Shown: in pieces, positions 36,866 through 48,950 of the stretch
How the letters are laid out: every line of letters starts with the position of its first letter
Numbering within the stretch: the stretch's first letter is position 1
NCBI GenBank assembly: GCA_023078555.1
Contig: CM041204.1
Coordinates: 2,944,430-3,008,429 of the forward strand
Direction: 5' to 3'
DNA: 64,000 nt
DNA from: Ulva prolifera
Lineage: Eukaryota > Chlorophyta > Ulvophyceae > Ulvales > Ulvaceae
Program-made: the position numbers and the translations under genes
Notes under the pieces: model-generated
The model's database searches: none
The model's input: the letters and a program-made list of their open reading frames with translations, nothing else
Told to the model about the DNA's origin: nothing

Positions 36866-39155
36866 ATGCCAGGCTTCAACGGCCCTGCGTGCTTGGCACG
36901 CTCGGCACCCGCAGCTGTATACGCTGGACATCTTTTGTTTTACGATGTCGTGCCTCCCAGCGCCGTTTCTCGGTCAAGTGTCTTGTCGTCGATCATTGAC
37001 TCGAGTGGCGAGGCAAGACTACCTGAAATTGTGACACTATCTGAGTTCAAGGTCTGGGTCAACTCAGCAACAGATGCCATGGATTTGTCACAGGCTCATG
37101 ATTTGGAGCACGCCTGCACCGTGCTTAAGGTGGGGCCCTACAAAGCATGCTCAGCACGTGCTCCCCAGATGCAGAGCTCTGCACTTGTTCTAAGCCAAGC
37201 CATCGCGGGCAGATGTGATGAACCAACCGTCTGCGCTTCGACACTACACAACTACAACGCTGCACGAGGGAGCCTGCTTGTAGGTTGCAGATGCTCTCGA
37301 TGATCGTTGCTTCCAGGACTGGCTGACCCGAACAGCAGGCATGCTGCACCATGATGCCCTTTCTCACAGCAACCTCAGCAACTGCGGGCCCCAGCTTGCC
37401 TCAGATCCTCTGGAGATACTGCCACATCATCTGCAGGCCCGCGTCATTGAAGCAGTGGCAAACACCGCCGGCGACAGCTGCCTTTCAGCCCTGCTTGACT
37501 ACTTGCCCAGCCGACACCATGCTGCAGTCCTCGCAGCATACATCACTCCCGACAAGATGCTCATCGTCCCTCACGAGGTCAAGCTACATGCAGTCGCCAA
37601 GGCCCTCTCAAACCTCCCAGATTCTCCATCGCCGCTCCTATCCCTGCGCCTGGAATGTGAAATGCTGACCTCTACCAGCATCTCAGATCCACAGCAACTT
37701 GCTGCAACAGCTGTTGCTGCAGCGCTGCGCCTCCACACCGGGCTGTCCAGCCTGTCCATCCCGTTTTACACCGAACTATCTATCGCTGAAGCAGTGGCCT
37801 CCCTCACATCTCTGCGAGCCCTCCAGCTGGGCGGCAATGCCATCGACCATATCAAGGCTGAGGACACGACACCAATTCTGAAAGCCACTCTTCACTCTCT
37901 CTCCCACCTCCAAGATCTCAAGCTGTTCATCTCTGGGCCTTCAGACCGGCATCCCGCACAGGACCTCTCGCATCATTTTGGTCCGTGTCGTGAGGGCTCT
38001 GTTGAGGACTGCCTGCCACGCCTGGCAACCTTGCTCTCGGCGGTGACAGCCCTCACCTCCCTCGAGATGAAGGACTACGCACGCCCGGATCTCTTCGCCA
38101 GCGGCGCCCCACTCAGCCTGCCATGCCTCAAGCACCTGAGGCTCACCAGCAGCTGCTTCAACACCGCCCGCGTGCTCCTCCGCCGGCTCAACGCGCCTCT
38201 CGCCACCCTCCACATCACAGACCAGTACGTGTCGACCTGGGAGCTGCCGCAGGTGTACCGCGTTCAGCACCTGTGGGCCAGCCTGATGCGGTTTCAACAG
38301 CTCAAGAGCCTGACGATCGACCTCGACGTCGGATGGGCCACCGATGACGCGCAACACGCCTGGCTCGCCACGGTGCCACCCGCCATCGCAGCTCTCACCA
38401 GGCTCCGGGAGCTCAGCATCCGTGCCGGGCTGCCGGTGATGCAGCATACCATGCAGCGCCTGGCCCGCAACGCAGCAGCGGTGCAGCGCCTGCAGCTGCA
38501 CTGTGACCCACAGGACATGGATGACTGCATGCTGAGGGAGTCGGCGGCATCATGGACTCTGCTCGTGCATCACCTGAGGCGCCTGAGGCTGCAGCACCTG
38601 GATGTTCACACCAGCTGGCGCCGGCTGCGGGCGGTCCGCCCTGCCAGCATCGCCCGGCTGCTGCCGTTGACGCAGCTCACAGCCCTGCACCTCGACGGCT
38701 GGTGGAGCTGTGTCGATAGGGAGATGGCCTGTGCAGCGCTGGCCGGCATGCAGGATCTGCGCAGCGTCTGCATTGATGGGTTCTTTGTGCCGCGGGCAGC
38801 TGGCTCAGCATACGTGCACGCGCTTGGGGCGCTGCCGAAGCTCGCGCAGCTCTCGCTCACGCCTGATGGCCACCCTGCGTCTCTGACTGTGTTTGTGGAG
38901 CACGCGGCGGCGGCGGCATGGCCGGCGCTGCAGTGGCTTGGATTGGCTGGGTTTAGGGAGAGCACCGAAGTAGTAATCGAGTCGGTGCGTGCATTTCCCG
39001 GCCTGCAGCACCTCGCGCTCTGCGATCGTCGGGGCTCAGCGCCGGTGCAAGAGGCGGAGCGCGCCCGACTCTTGTGCCTCGCATCAGATGCCGGCATTGT
39101 GCTGTCCTTTGAGCATGACTGGGAACGCTTTGCTTGGAGGAGTGCCTGGACGTAA
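36866..39155 (+). CDS. LRR protein copy A: BTB/SKP1-like N-terminus plus LRR solenoid
   Basis: Exon 1 is 36,866-37,129 (88 codons) and exon 2 is 37,284-39,155. The 154-bp intron is GT-AG, phase 0. The product is about 711 residues. Exon 1 encodes a BTB/SKP1-like fold: SRSSVLSSIIDSSGEARLPE…LSEFKVW, then across the junction CTVLK/VADALDD, like the AAD-L helix of SKP1 and BTB proteins. Next come ILPHHLQARVIEAV (a weak F-box-like helix) and the family signature LPSRHHAAVLAAYITPDK. The rest is LRRs of about 25-30 residues (LTSLRALQLGGNAID, LPCLKHLRL, LTRLRELSIRAG). The chain ends in the family motif HDWERFAWRSAWT. No signal peptide or membrane segment is seen. A substrate-receptor role in a cullin ubiquitin ligase is inference from architecture. 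Start and splice sites match copies C and E. Confidence 0.8.
37130..37283 (+). other. Intron of LRR copy A
   Basis: GTGGGG…TTGTAG, 154 bp, phase 0, after the conserved Leu-Lys codons. Introns sit at the same place in copies C (189 bp) and E (112 bp). Confidence 0.8.
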
Positions 39156-40290
39156 GTTGCTGCTGTCAAGCTTCAGTGCAGGTGCGACGCTGCGCCATGG
39201 CGCAATCTCTGGAGAGCCTGTGTATTTGGCTGTCGCCCGTGTGTGCATAGCGTACAGTTGTTGCTGCTGCTGCCACTGCAGAAACGGTACACATTAGTAT
39301 TCTTCATATCCAATGAGTCTGTGCAAGTCTGTGAACGCGTGGCAGGGTGCAGCTTGTTGGAGCTTCAGGCCTGCGCCGCCTTTAGCCGCTCTGGATCGGG
39401 TCGCAGCACGCTGCACGCATCATCGTCTTGCACCTGAGAAGTATCAAGCTGTATCCATCATTTGGAAGCGCTTCTCTGGGAAATCGCCTGCTTGCAAGTG
39501 CTGCTTCGAATCCAGTGACATGGATAATGGACATATGGCAGATCAGACCGCTGCACGAGTACTGCACGATGGTCAAGTGAAGTACGGCGCTCACAGTGCC
39601 TGCATGATGCCAAGCTTTGATCGAGAGGTTGGCGCACGTGTTGGGCGGCTCTCTGACATGGACCTGTACTACACACGAATGTGGCAACGACATGAATTGC
39701 TCGGACGCGCAGATGACCCAGATGCCATGGACTCACAGAACTGCAAGTCGGCCGGTCAAGAGGAGCAGCAACGGTGAGCTATGCGGAGCAGCAACGGGAG
39801 CTCTTGCAAGCTGCACACTAGCTGCCCTGCGCAGGCAGTGGCGGGAGCATCTCTCACTGAGATAGGTAACGTTGTAGCAGCCTCAACTTCAGTAGCGGAA
39901 GTGGATGTACCAGCCAGCAGGGTCTACCAGCTGCAGCGATCTGTATGCATCGTCCTCAATGCAGTGGTCTACCCAGTTCAAGTATAGTGCAGGGAGTGCG
40001 CGGTGCTCTGCCAAATTCCATCAACATCCGGTGCACGAGGGGAAGCCACTGCAGCTTAAGAAGTTTGTGCCATAGCTTGCCACGTCGGCACCTTCAACGT
40101 GGCCGCGACTGTGTGCTCAGTGAGCACTGCTCACACGCGTCACATCTAACCTCATCGATTAACGGCAAGGTAGCCAAGATTGTGGATATAGCTCGTTTCA
40201 ACCTGCCTCTATACATCGGACATGATCATGAACTATCTTGCAACTGCGTATGACTGAAGTGTTCCTCCTCCATCTAGCGAATTTCACATG
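39156..40290. other. Intergenic DNA between LRR copies A and B
   Basis: No recognisable gene. Short frames, for example 39,313-39,777, have no identifiable domain. Confidence 0.45.
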
Positions 40291-41863
40291 ATGCCGGGCA
40301 TCGACGGTCCAGTATGCTTGACGCGATCACCTCCTGTTTAAGCTTACGCAGGGCAGCTATTACTGTACAATGTTGTGCTTCCGAGCGTCGTGTCCCGTTC
40401 TGGCGTCCTGACGTTGATTGCGGAAGCGGGCGGTGATGCAAAGCTCCCTGTGACTCTTTCCGCATTCAAGACCAGATCAATAACAGCAGCTCGTGGTGAA
40501 GGTATCCCACACTGTGATGACATGGCGCACGCCTGCACCGCGCTGAAGGTGGGTTCATGCCGCGCTGATAACGCTCAGATTGCACATGTCTGAAACCTGC
40601 TCAGTGTCCACCATAGCGGCGCTCGTCAACGTCTCAAGTGATTGATGGAATCGTTGCAGGCTGCCGATGCCCTAGACGATCTATTTTTCGAGCATTTGCT
40701 TCGGTTGACAGCAGGCATTTTGCACAGACAGGCTACTGCCACAACCGTCGAACCACATTTGATTCACAGCACATGTCACATTGCCTATCCAAGTTGCCAG
40801 ATCATCTACAGCACCGTGTCTTCGAATCGGTGACTACAGGCGCGTGTGCCACAGGAAATGCGCTACAGATGTTGCTTGATTTCTTACCTGTCAGCCACCA
40901 TGCCGCAGTCCTTGCAGCAACGATCACATACGACAAGTCACTGAACGCCGAAAGTGATGGCGAGTCACTCTCAATTGTTGATGCTCTTCCATTGCTTCCA
41001 TCTCTACCTTTGCCAATTTTGTCTCTTAGTCTCGGATGCCGTCCCAAGTAGGGCTCAAGACCAGTACCAGCAGCATCGGAGCAGCACACAACTATGGGCA
41101 ACGTCGCCGCGGCATTGTGCCACCTCTCTGTGCTCACCAGCCTCCACATATCTTTGTGCGACCGCGGAATTCCAATGTGGCAGGCTGTTGCTCCAGCGAT
41201 TGCCACGCTGACATCCCTGCAGACACACCATCTCCGCAGCACCAGTCCTGCAGGACGTCTTGACATATGCATACATCATCCAGCCGGCACTTCAGCACAA
41301 AGCAGATGTATGCATGGTGACTGTTGAGGGCCTGCCACATCTCAAGGATGCGTTTGCCTCCCTTTCAGCCCTGCAAGATCTTGCCTTGCGCGTGAATCCG
41401 CTCAGAGAGCGGCGTGCACGGGAAGATGCCTACAAAGCTCAGAAGCGAAGGCATGAAAAAGTGTGTCACGATGAGAGCAGCTCGGCTCCCCCACAGTGCC
41501 TCGCCGGTTTACTTTCACCTCTCACATCCCTCACCTCGCTTGATCTGGAGTTCCAGGTCTGCGACCACCTCTTCACAGTAGACTTGGCTTTCCAGCTGCC
41601 GTGCCTAAAACATCTCAGGGTCACCAGCTCTGGCGTCAACGCCGCCAGCGCGCTTCTCAGCCAGCTGACCGCCCCACTTGTTAACCTGGAAGTAGGGATT
41701 AATGGCTCACCCTCCTGGGCGGAGCACGGCGTTCAGGCTGCTCAGCAGCTGCGGACCAGCCTCTGGAAGCTGACGCAGCTGAGGAGCCTGGCGATCGATC
41801 TACTCATAGCGGAGGACACAGCTGTGTCTGAGGCGCTTCTGGCTGCCGCCGCTCCAGCACTCT

Positions 41864-41887
41864 CCCCCCCCCCCCCCCCCCCCCCCC
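41864..41887 (+). repeat. Poly(C) tract of 24 in LRR copy B
   Basis: A pure C run at a point where paralogues encode a normal LRR junction. It could be a real expansion or a sequencing or assembly length error, and either way it shifts the frame. Confidence 0.9.
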
Positions 41888-42033
41888 TCCCTCCAAGAGC
41901 TCAGCATCACTGCTCCGTTCCCGGCGGTGGCCCAGGTCTTGAGGGAGCTGCCGGGCTGCAGAGGAGGTGTGTGCGGCGTCTGCGGATCAGCTGTGTGCGG
42001 GGCAGGAGCATGCCGATGGTGGCGGAAGCACCC

Positions 42034-42165
42034 AGTTGCGTACGGTCGTGTGAGGGCGGTTTCCAGGTGGTTTACCCCTTCGGCATATGTGGTCCCGTTA
42101 ACTCGGAGTTGTCACTGTCCAATAAGATGCGGCTCAGGAAATTCAGGTTTACTTTGCTTTACAGT
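42034..42165 (+). repeat. Dispersed repeat R1 inserted in LRR copy B
   Basis: Aligns with 31,840-31,975 (GTTGCGTACGGTCGTGTGAG … TGTCCAATAAGATGCGGCTC). Paralogous LRR sequence is present on both sides, so this is an insertion. No clean target duplication was found. Confidence 0.75.
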
Positions 42166-43012
42166 GGCGCGGCCTCTTTCACGGCATCGGCCGTCCACCC
42201 CTGCAGAATCTGCAGCTGCGCATTGATGGCGATGAGATGCAGACGGCCGTTGGTGGTGGAGCGGCGCTGACACCGCTGACGCAGCTCACCTCCCTGCACC
42301 TCCACGGGTGGGGCAGCCGCCTGCGTAGCCGTGCGGACAGGGATGCGCTGGCGGGCATATGCATGCCACAGTTGCAGAGCCTCTACATGAAGAGATATTT
42401 TCTGCCGCCTGCTGGACAGGCGGCCTCTGCGCACTCGATCGGAGCCCTGACGAACCTCTCGGAACTTCAGCTGGACCAAGGTGGCCAGTGTCATGCATGT
42501 CATATGAGTACCAGGTTGCGCTTGCGAAGCACGTGTCGTCGGCGGCGTGGCCAGCGCTACGACATCTCAGGCTGCACTTGTTTTCCGTTGCTGATGCAAA
42601 AGGCATCCTCCAGGCCGCAGAGGCGCTCCCCGCTCGTCAGCAGCTGACGATCAGTGAGAGATGGGGCCGCTCTGCGTCAGATTCTGATCGTAAGGACCTC
42701 AGTCGCCTGGCAGAAGGCGCTGGCTTGCGCTTTGCCTGGGACCGAGACTGGGACAAACGCTGGTGGGTCAGTGCATGGAGTTGGGCCGCCGCTGCCAAGG
42801 TGTCAGGCGGTTGCCGTATGGCCGGAGTGCGATGCCGCATCATGTTGAGGTGCGGTTTGTGGGGGTGTACCACCCCCTGGGTGGGTTGTGGAAACCCACC
42901 TGGGGGCACAGCAGGCTGGCACAGCGGTCAAATGCGTGAGCAGCCACAGTCCATGGCCAACTTCTTGCCACATGCTGCCTTTGTGTGGGATGCACGGCTC
43001 TTAGATGCGTTA

Positions 43013-43201
43013 TAAGGACAACGGCAGCAAGGCGGGCAGCACCGCGAAAGAAGCAAGCAGACGAAGCAAACACCAAGACACCCACACAAGCGACACCCAC
43101 CACGCCCAGGAAACCCATCACCGGCGCAGCAAACGACACAGATCCGCAGACCGCCAAGCACGCACCCACACACCCATACACGCACGCACAGACCCCACGG
43201 C
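43013..43201 (-). mobile_element. LINE 3' end (family 2), minus orientation
   Basis: TTATAAGGACAACGGCAGCA then AGGCGGGCAGCACCGCGAAA and onward matches the copy at 9539-9730 closely and stops abruptly after CACAGACCCCACGG. Target duplication not identified. A plus-strand fragment just downstream (about 43,300-43,370, LVSLLHEA) may be a relic of a LINE endonuclease. Confidence 0.75.
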
Positions 43202-43931
43202 CGCTGCTGTGTGCAGGTGTTGAAGGCCGTTGCACACGCGATGGGCAATTTGTGGCAGGTATCATGCGCGATACTCACTCGCAGAGGCCGCTGACCGGCG
43301 CCACCGCGATGAGCCACTGCAGTTTTCCCCCCCCCTGGTCTCGCTGTTGCATGAGGCTAGCTTGGTGCCGTTGCACTCACATCTCTCGCACCAGACTGAT
43401 GTGGCCACAGGATGTGGCACAGGCAACATTGTACAGGCTGTCTCTGAGCAGTGCAATGCGCAATGAGGTTGACTAGGTTGACAAGGCATTACTGCAGTAG
43501 TCAGAGGCCTCAGTAAAAACAGGACAATCACCGTGTGTACGTCGATGCAGATTGTGCGTGCTCCAGTCATCAACGCAGCAAACTTGCTATGCATGCGTTG
43601 CAGTCACTGCCCTGCTTCACGGCAGCAAGGAGTCAGTGCATGCTTAACGTGTAGTTTTGCTTGCAATAAGTGGGCGCGCCACCAAAAAAGGTGTCTTACT
43701 TACGAATGCCTGAGCTATAAGAACAAGTTTCCTAATGTTGACAGGCTGCGAGTGATTGCTGCTGAATCGCGCTAGCGTGAACAGTCAAGACTTCAGACAC
43801 GCGGATAACACGGTAGGGAGGCGAAGTGTGCGCGAGTAGGTTCCATACAGCCTCGAGAATGCTGCTCTAGTTTCCGTCGCGTTAGCACCTTTCGATCGCA
43901 GTTTCATTGCTTCATTGGCGAGACAAGCGAC
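43202..43931. other. Intergenic DNA before LRR copy C
   Basis: No supported gene. Contains the possible LINE endonuclease relic noted above. Confidence 0.4.
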
Positions 43932-46346
43932 ATGCCAGCGATCGACGGTCCAGTGTGCCTCACATACTCTGCACCCGCCGATGTATACGCAGGACAGCTA
44001 CTTGTCTACGATGTTGTTCCTCCCAGTGCCGTGTCTCGCTCCGGATTTCTCTCCTCCATCGTCGAAGCCGGTGGTGATGTCAAACTGCCTGACTTCGTGA
44101 CACTGTCAGAGTTCAAGGCCTGGACCAGCACCATCGCAACCAAGCAAACTGCGTCAGATCTCAACATAGCTCAAGCATGCATCGTGCTGAAGGTGAGGCC
44201 CACATGGTCATGCAGCTCACGTGCAGCTGCAACAACCCCCGCAAAAAGCTCACCTGCAGCTGCCTGGACGCTTAGCGCCCAGCTCGATCTCAGCCACACA
44301 TATTCCGTAATGCCGTCCGAATCACCATGATGATCAAGCGGGACTCTAGCAGCATCGTTCACAGTAAGCCCTGGTGTGCAGGCTGCAGATGCTCTAGACG
44401 ACCTGCACTACTCCGACTGGATGGATCTAACAGCCAACCTCCTGCAGCAGCACGCCCTCTCGCATGCCCGCAACCGCGGCCGCACAAAGCCATCTGTTAA
44501 GGAGGACATCTCGGAAGGGCTTGCACGGTTGCCATCCCACCTACAGGCCCGCCTCTTCGAGAGAGTGACTGGCGGTCACACAGCAAGCCAACACAACAGC
44601 CTTACCAACGTGGGCCTGCTGCTAGACCTGCTACCAAGCAAACACCACGCTGCCGTTGTTGCTACAGCCATCACCCCAACCAAAGAACTCACACTCCCTC
44701 GTGGGCTCTACCCGCTGCCCTTCATCCAGTCTCTCGCCCACCTCCCAGCCTCCCCCGCATCCCTCCTCTCTCTCACCCTCCACTGCCAAGGGCCATACAG
44801 CTACAAGTCAGGCATGCCTCGCCCAGAAGGCACCCCGGTGCAGCATGCAGCCACAGCCCTCGCGACAGCACTCCGCCGCCACACCACCCTCACCAGCCTC
44901 CGCTTTGACACCTTCGACCGCGCGGACTCCCTCACACGCATATCCCCCGCGCTCGCGACCCTTGCGGCCCTCCACACACTCTGCCTCGACGCAGTGCTGC
45001 ACGCGGATGCGCTCCCCGCCATGAAATCCGCCTTCGCTTCCATGCCCAGTCTGCAGCGCCTGCAGCTCGCCATCAGCGCGCAATCCAATCCTGGAAGACG
45101 CCGGCAAGGTGCAGCTGGCGGCCAGAATGACGCGTTCGACCTCGACAAAGATGCCCCACTGCAGCACCACGTTATCGTCCTGCTCTCGGCAGCCACCGCC
45201 CTCACCTCCCTAGACGTCCTCGTGCACACACAACCATCACGATCTCACACGTCGATGGCAGTCCCGCCGCTGAGCCTGCCGCGCCTCCAGCACCTACGCA
45301 TTAACAGCGAAAGCGCCGCCGATGCTTGCAGCGCCATCCTCAGCTGCCTTGCAGCCCCCCTCTCCACCCTCCACATCGAAGCCCCGCTGTCAGGCGAGAG
45401 CGATCTAGAAAGCTGCCCCGCTCGCCTGCACCTGTGGCCGGCCCTCGGCCGTTTTGCGCAGCTGCGTAGCCTCGAGGTGATGCAGCAGGGCGGCCCGAAG
45501 GATGCGGCGCAGGAGCGCGCGCTGCTGGAGGCCGCCTCGGCCGCGCTCGTGCCGCTCACGTGCCTCCAGGAGCTCGCGCTCAGGGCTGGCCTGCGGCTGC
45601 TACATTGCCTTGTACGCCAGCTCCTTGCCGCTGACGCGTCTCAGGCAGACGGCCTGCGCAGGCTGAAGCTTGAAATCCTGATCGGGCGCGACCACGAGGC
45701 GGACCTCTGGCCGCCGTGGCGGAGCCTCCTCGGCCACATAAGCCGCCTGCAGCAGCTGCAGGACCTGCACATCCACTCCGGCAGCTTCTCGGGAACGATC
45801 TCCACATCTGCTGATGCCGAGGAACACCTCGGGCTGGCAGCACTGCAGCCACTGACGCAGCTCACCTCGCTGCACGTCGCCGGCTGGAGGAGCTGCCTCG
45901 GGCGGCACGAGGACTGCGAGGCGCTCGCGGGTATGCGCGAGCTGCGCAGCGTCGCTGTCGAGCGCTTCGCGGCATGCATGCCGGCTGCCGTCAAGGCGCA
46001 CGCCGTGTGCGCTCTCGGGGCGCTGCCGAGCCTCTCGCAGCTCATGCTGCGGCCAGGCGACCCCTTGGCCGGGGGTGCGTTTCTCGCCGTGTTTGCGAAG
46101 TGCGCGGCAGAGGCGGCGTGGCCGACGCTGCGCTGGCTCGGCCTCTGCGTGGTGTTGGAATCGGACGCCGCGGCGGCTGTCGTCGGGGCGGTGGCAGGGT
46201 TCCCGGCGCTGCGAGAACTCGTGTTTGGGGGCCGCTTTGTAGACTCGCAGCACGCCTGCGCGCGCCTGATGGCGCAGCAGGCCGGCGTGGAGCTGTCGGT
46301 CGGGTGGGATGGGTCGCGTTTCGAGTGGAAGAGCGCCTGGAGGTGA
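43932..46346 (+). CDS. LRR protein copy C: BTB/SKP1-like N-terminus plus LRR solenoid
   Basis: Exon 1 is 43,932-44,192 (87 codons) and exon 2 is 44,382-46,346, with a 189-bp GT-AG phase-0 intron (GTGAGG…GTGTGCAG). The product is about 741 residues. The N-terminus reads MPAIDGPVCLTYSAPADVYA, then SRSGFLSSIVEAGGDVKLPD and LSEFKAW; after the junction, AADALDDLHYSDWMDLTANL completes the BTB/SKP1-like helices. LARLPSHLQARLFERV and LPSKHHAAVVATAITPTKEL follow, then a run of LRRs (LAALHTLCLD, MPSLQRLQLAIS, LTSLDVLVH, LPRLQHLRINSE, FAQLRSLEVM, LTCLQELALRAG, LTQLTSLHVAGW, MRELRSVAVERF, LPSLSQLMLRPG). It ends VGWDGSRFEWKSAWR. Codon usage is GC-rich. It is the most complete copy and probably a cytosolic or nuclear protein. 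Confidence 0.85.
44193..44381 (+). other. Intron of LRR copy C
   Basis: GTGAGG…GTGTGCAG, 189 bp, phase 0, at the same position as in copies A, B and E. Confidence 0.8.
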
Positions 46347-48744
46347 GGGCTACTGTCGCGCCGAGGGAGGCAGGTGCGGTGCGCCCTCCAGCGTGCTGTG
46401 TGCTGTGTGCTGTGTGCCTCCTTCGCTCACACCCGCAGATGTTCGAGTCCCACTGAGTGCTGGTGCCTGGCATAATGAACGCATCAGTACAGTGCTACGC
46501 AGGCTGGATGTGCTGTTGAGTGTGTCGAGGGCAGACTCTCAAGGCAGCACCGCTGCGACGTCGCAAGTCGTGCAGAACCTGCCGCCTCTGCAGCGGCTTC
46601 CTGGAACTATGTTCATGAGGCTCCATGGATGAAAGAGGAGGGGGGGGGGGGGGGGGGGGGCTGCACAGGGGGGGGGGGGGGGGGGGGACCTGCAGTGCAT
46701 GCGCCGCGGCCCAGAATCTACATCACGCTACCCAGACCACCCGAACGACCAGTGCTTGTCTCACCATAGACTCAGACCGTGATCGGTGCGCTTCACAGCT
46801 ACTTGGCTCGCTGCGGCATTCTCTGTCGTTGCGGCATGTGTGGGATTCAACATGAAGGTCCAGAAGTAAACCCCAACATTGACTCCTATTCTGAGCCTGC
46901 GTACATGGTCGATCCTGTGACTGACAGCTGCCGCTCAGAGGGTTCCACGCTGCTCGTGCTGGGGTGTTGGGGCCGGTGGCGCGCTGCGTGCTGCGTTGCC
47001 GGCGTGTGCTACCGGTGCTGTGTCCCCGTTCGCCTGACTTGGCCGCTGTGTCGCGTTCTTGCGTGGCTGCAGCGTGCATGGATGCTGCCGTCGGTGGCTC
47101 CTGTAAGCGAGTCGGGGCCACTGCGCGATCTGCCGTTCTGCTGCGCCCTCTCCCAAGCGCCCGGTTGTTTTGCGACCTCGAACTCCCTTGTGTCATCCTG
47201 CCGCACCTGTCAGCGGGAGTCCCAGTCACTGTCATCGCACGTGCATGTGCTGTTGCAGCTCGGCAGTAGCTGCGAGGAGGGGTCATTACAGGACACCGTG
47301 TTCGGCCAGCGGCAGCGCCACCTGCGGCCGCGCGAGTCGCCCCACGCTCACTTGGCTACGCCTATGGGGGTGCCGATACAGGCCATTGTGGCCAGACACG
47401 CCATGGTGAAGTCAGTCATTGACCTATATAGAAGCATGCAGGTAGTGATGTGTGGGTGTGCGCGTCTGAGCACCTGCCGCGAGGCTGCAGCGACAGCAGT
47501 ACGACAGACCAATCCCGAGGCTCAGGGGCCTGGGTTTGCATGTCAGATCTCTACAGTGTGACAGGCAGTAGTGCCGAGTCAGACAAGCAGTGCCGCAGTG
47601 AGAAGGCTTGAACACCTCTGGAGCTGGGCGGTTTAGAAGCATGTGGCGTTGTTCAGAGTGCACTCAGGGGACATCTGTGATTGCATTTGCAGGTGTCGGG
47701 CTGTCGGGACGTAGCACTGGCCACCCGCGACTATGGTAGTGATGCACTCTGAGCAGACATGTCTCTGACCACACACATCTCGTTCGGAGCAGTCTGAGAT
47801 GGTGCACGCCACTGGGACGTCTTGTACAGCTCCACCGTGTACTGGCCTGTGTCACTTGGCTAGGTGGCACAGACCGGAGTTAACTTTCTCCTTGAGGGTG
47901 CTGTGGGCGGGATTAGGGCCGTAGGTTGATGTGGCCGTGGCATGAGCAGCTGTAACCTAGGCCTGGGCATGGGGTGCGCGAGGTGTTCTTGCAGCGCTTT
48001 TCCACCTGCACACATTCACTGCGCATGCTGACCGAGTCCTGGTGTGACTCTGTTGGGCTGCGGCTCTATGCACGCAAATTGAGCCAGACTTCAGTGCTCT
48101 GTTGCTATCTTTCTCGAAAGTGTGTGTGTGTGTTCACAGGGAGGCGCGATCGTCCTCGCTTCGCTCCAAAGCTGGAACAGAACTGCTGGAACATGGTCAC
48201 TGCGGGCACACGTGTGTGGGCTTACTACACATTCATCCGTACCCACACCATGCTGCACGATACCCTGCCTCACAGTGATAGTACAGCAAAGCGCTACGGG
48301 CTGGCCGTGTGAACGGAATACCAATTGTTGCTGTTCTCCTCGAATCGAAGCCTCGAGTCTCTCATGTCTCTTTGGGGTTGCCACAGAGATGAGAATGGTC
48401 TCAGTCACTGAATGTATGCAGTCCATGGTGTACCTGAGGTTGTGCTTGAGAAAGATCGTGGCCTGTGAAGCCTGGACGAAGCATCGTTGCTGCGCTGTTG
48501 CTCAGGTGAGGTTGCATACGGTCCCGAATTTATGCATGTGCACATATCATGAGCAAACTGTACACATGTAGCGCATGCACCTGCTCAATTGGACAACGGG
48601 TGTACACGTACAGAGGCGACAGATTCCTGTCACAGAAGGACATGTAGGAATGCGTATCAACACCTCGATCGGACCGTAAACAGCCCTGCACGCACCTCGA
48701 TCGGAGTCTTGCTGGCTTTCTGGGTCAGGCAGGTCTTTCTCTCG
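46347..48744. other. Intergenic DNA with two poly(G) tracts
   Basis: No recognisable gene. Runs of 21 G (46,640-46,660) and 20 G (46,668-46,687) are separated by CTGCACA. The 46,779-47,561 plus-strand frame (260 codons) has no domain I recognise. Confidence 0.45.
46640..46687 (+). repeat. Paired poly(G) tracts
   Basis: 21 and 20 consecutive G separated by 7 nt. This is strong G-quadruplex potential, but the lengths may be assembly-dependent. Confidence 0.9.
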
Positions 48745-48950
48745 CGCACGGCGCGTTCCCCCCTCCTCTTCCTTCTGTCCACCAGAAAACTCGTTGCGGT
48801 GCTGTTGCCCTGCTGCTCTCCCGTGTGCCATTCTGCATGGACCTGTACAGGCCTGTCCGCATGTTCAGCTGGCAATGCATGAGTGCTCTGCGGCTCCTGA
48901 ATCCAGTTGCTCTGGCCGCCCCCACAGATAGATGTTCGGGCGCGCTGTGC
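48745..48950 (+). repeat. Orphan 3' flank of a lost LRR copy
   Basis: Aligns with the sequence downstream of two other LRR 3' ends (50,450-50,650 and 63,500-63,665): a C/T-rich segment, then GCAATGCATGAGTGCTCTG and CCAGTTGCTCTGGCCG. Here it lies immediately before, and runs into, the LRR frame of copy D. So the end of one copy has been joined to the middle of another. Confidence 0.65.

Larger units (their letters stand above)
40291..42781 (+). pseudogene. LRR copy B, degenerate
   Basis: Same layout as copies A and C, but broken. Exon 1 (40,291-40,548) starts MPGIDGPVCLTRSPP and hits an in-frame TAA at 40,339-40,341 in an otherwise colinear alignment. Exon 2 begins at 40,660 (AADALDDLFFEHLLRLTAGI) and shifts frame before LPDHLQHRVFESV, with HHAAVLAATITYDK retained. 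LRRs follow from about 41,260 (LTSLTSLDLEFQ, LPCLKHLRVTSSG). A 24-nt C run at 41,864-41,887 replaces the codons before SLQELSI. Repeat R1 has inserted at about 42,034-42,165. Another frameshift lies near 42,490. The C-terminal motif WDRDWDKRWWVSAW survives, without a stop. Confidence 0.85.

Noticed and set aside
48825-48950. N-terminal extension of LRR copy D as real protein
   Set aside because: The DNA matches 3' flanks of other copies, so the frame is accidental read-through into LRR sequence.
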